A stretch of 5,827 nucleotides of DNA from an uncultured Spongiibacteraceae bacterium (GTDB lineage: Bacteria; Pseudomonadota; Gammaproteobacteria; Pseudomonadales; Dasaniaceae), in contig CALBVI010000084.1 of NCBI GenBank assembly GCA_937969395.1, positions 1-5,827 of the forward strand, given 5' to 3'. Made by a program: the position numbers and the translations under genes. Below are positions 5,301 to 5,827 of the stretch, in pieces. The stretch's first letter is position 1; each line of letters opens with the position of its first letter. The notes under the pieces were generated by a model, which was not told the origin of the DNA, searched no databases, and saw only the letters and a list, made by a program, of their open reading frames with translations.

Positions 5301-5663
5301 ATGAGTAATAATCAGAAAATTTTAGTCAATTGTCAGGATGGTGATAATAATGTTGAGCGTGCGACTATCGCGTTTATATTGGCTGTAACAGCCTCTAAAA
5401 GTTGTGAAACCGCAGTTTTTGTTACCTCTGATGCCAGTAGTTTATGTGTGAAGGGCGGTTGTGATGGGCTTGTTGCTGAGGGTTATGAGCCGTTGAGTAA
5501 TTTAGTTGAAGCATTTATTAGCAATGGTGGTAGTGTTTGGTTGTGTCCAGCATGTGCTAAGGCAAAGAAAATCAACGAAGATGATTTATTGGCAGGGGTA
5601 GAAATTGCTGGTGCGCCAAAAACAATGGCTTTTTTAGCCAGTGGAGCTCAATTGCTGGCTTAG
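5301..5663 (+). CDS. DsrE-like family protein with CPAC motif
   Basis: This is a 120-residue soluble protein of the DsrE/DsrF-like (sulfur-relay) superfamily. It opens with a strand KILVNCQDG (6-14) and a helix VERATIAFILAVTAS (18-32). ETAVFVTSDASSLCVKGG (36-53) and GYEPLSNLVEAFISNGGSVWLCPACAKAKKI (61-91) follow. The C82-P-A-C85 motif after the fourth strand corresponds to the conserved cysteine position in the family. C11, C35, C49 and C54 are further cysteines. Relatives such as TusD and DsrE carry persulfide sulfur on a conserved cysteine; whether this protein does is inference. GGAGAG, 5 nt before the ATG, supports the start. It is 222 nt divergent from the wHTH-TPR regulator. A second gene follows after 61 nt. 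Confidence 0.82.
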   Translation: MSNNQKILVNCQDGDNNVERATIAFILAVTASKSCETAVFVTSDASSLCVKGGCDGLVAEGYEPLSNLVEAFISNGGSVWLCPACAKAKKINEDDLLAGVEIAGAPKTMAFLASGAQLLA

Positions 5664-5695
5664 TTTTGTGCTAGTTATAGTTAAAAATGACAATC

Positions 5696-5701
5696 TATAA
5701 T
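5696..5701 (+). promoter_or_regulatory. Consensus -10 box before the last gene
   Basis: A perfect TATAAT lies 23 nt upstream of ATG 5725. At 17 nt upstream the -35 region reads only AGTTAT, a poor match. If active, it would give the last gene a very short leader, allowing expression independent of the DsrE-like gene. Confidence 0.3.
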
Positions 5702-5724
5702 GATATCGATTAAAGGAGTTAATG

Positions 5725-5827
5725 ATGAGCAATGAAGTTGTGATTGAGGCTTGGAATACCGTTTTGTTTGAGAAATTCTCTCGTTTTAAATACTTGTTTA
5801 TTGAAGGCTATGCATCGATTAGTAAAG
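5725..5827 (+). CDS. N-terminus of a probable class I SAM methyltransferase (cut by window edge)
   Basis: The first 34 codons are visible, with no stop before the window end. The sequence begins MSNEVVIEAWNTVLFEK, followed by FSRFKYLFIEGYASISK. The EAWNTVLFEKFxRF opening resembles what I recall of the start of certain bacterial class I SAM-dependent methyltransferases. The SAM-binding glycine motif lies beyond the window, so the call is tentative. AGGAG (5714-5718) is 6 nt before ATG 5725 but only 3 nt before the in-frame ATG 5722, so 5725 is preferred. It follows the DsrE-like gene after 61 nt, possibly co-transcribed or driven by the TATAAT at 5696. Confidence 0.5.
   Translation, partial: MSNEVVIEAWNTVLFEKFSRFKYLFIEGYASISK

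Overview
The window is moderately AT-rich bacterial chromosome, dense with short genes and with Shine-Dalgarno (SD) sites of the AGGAG type. The gene families, protein style and codon use suggest a gammaproteobacterium, quite possibly marine or aquatic. I cannot place it at genus level. I see no mobile element, rRNA, tRNA or CRISPR array.

Layout. (1) Positions 1-202 are non-coding on the + strand. They hold GC-rich alternative hairpins, a 12-bp palindrome, and a weak hint of one or two very short reading frames on the - strand. (2) 203-1243 (+) encodes an RsgA-type circularly permuted GTPase for 30S ribosome maturation. A long AT-rich hairpin follows it. (3) 1349-3489 (+) looks like one operon. 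Two tiny open frames with very good SD sites lead into an ArsR-family repressor gene that has no SD of its own. An AHSA1-type SRPBCC protein overlaps the repressor gene by 4 nt, followed by a YCII-related protein, an EVE-like (PUA-fold) protein and a small TfoX/YjbR-like protein. (4) 3495-5078 (-) is a convergent gene for a soluble regulator made of an OmpR/CadC-type winged helix, a TolB-like domain and TPR repeats. (5) 5301-5663 (+) encodes a DsrE-like protein with a CPAC motif. It is followed by the first 34 codons of a gene that resembles a class I SAM methyltransferase and runs off the window.

How the parts work together. ArsR-SRPBCC-YCII sets are a recurrent bacterial arrangement in which the repressor controls small-molecule-binding or stress-related proteins, but their ligands are rarely known. 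Here the regulator has no cysteines, so classical thiolate metal sensing is unlikely. The most interesting part is the 5' control region of this operon (1244-1503). A 19-codon leader ORF ends one base before the arsR start codon, and a near-perfect 12-bp-arm dyad covers that start codon. A GCAAAATA-TTAG motif occurs three times. This suggests translational coupling of arsR to a leader peptide, together with a possible autoregulatory operator. I did not find a convincing previously undescribed multi-gene system beyond this.
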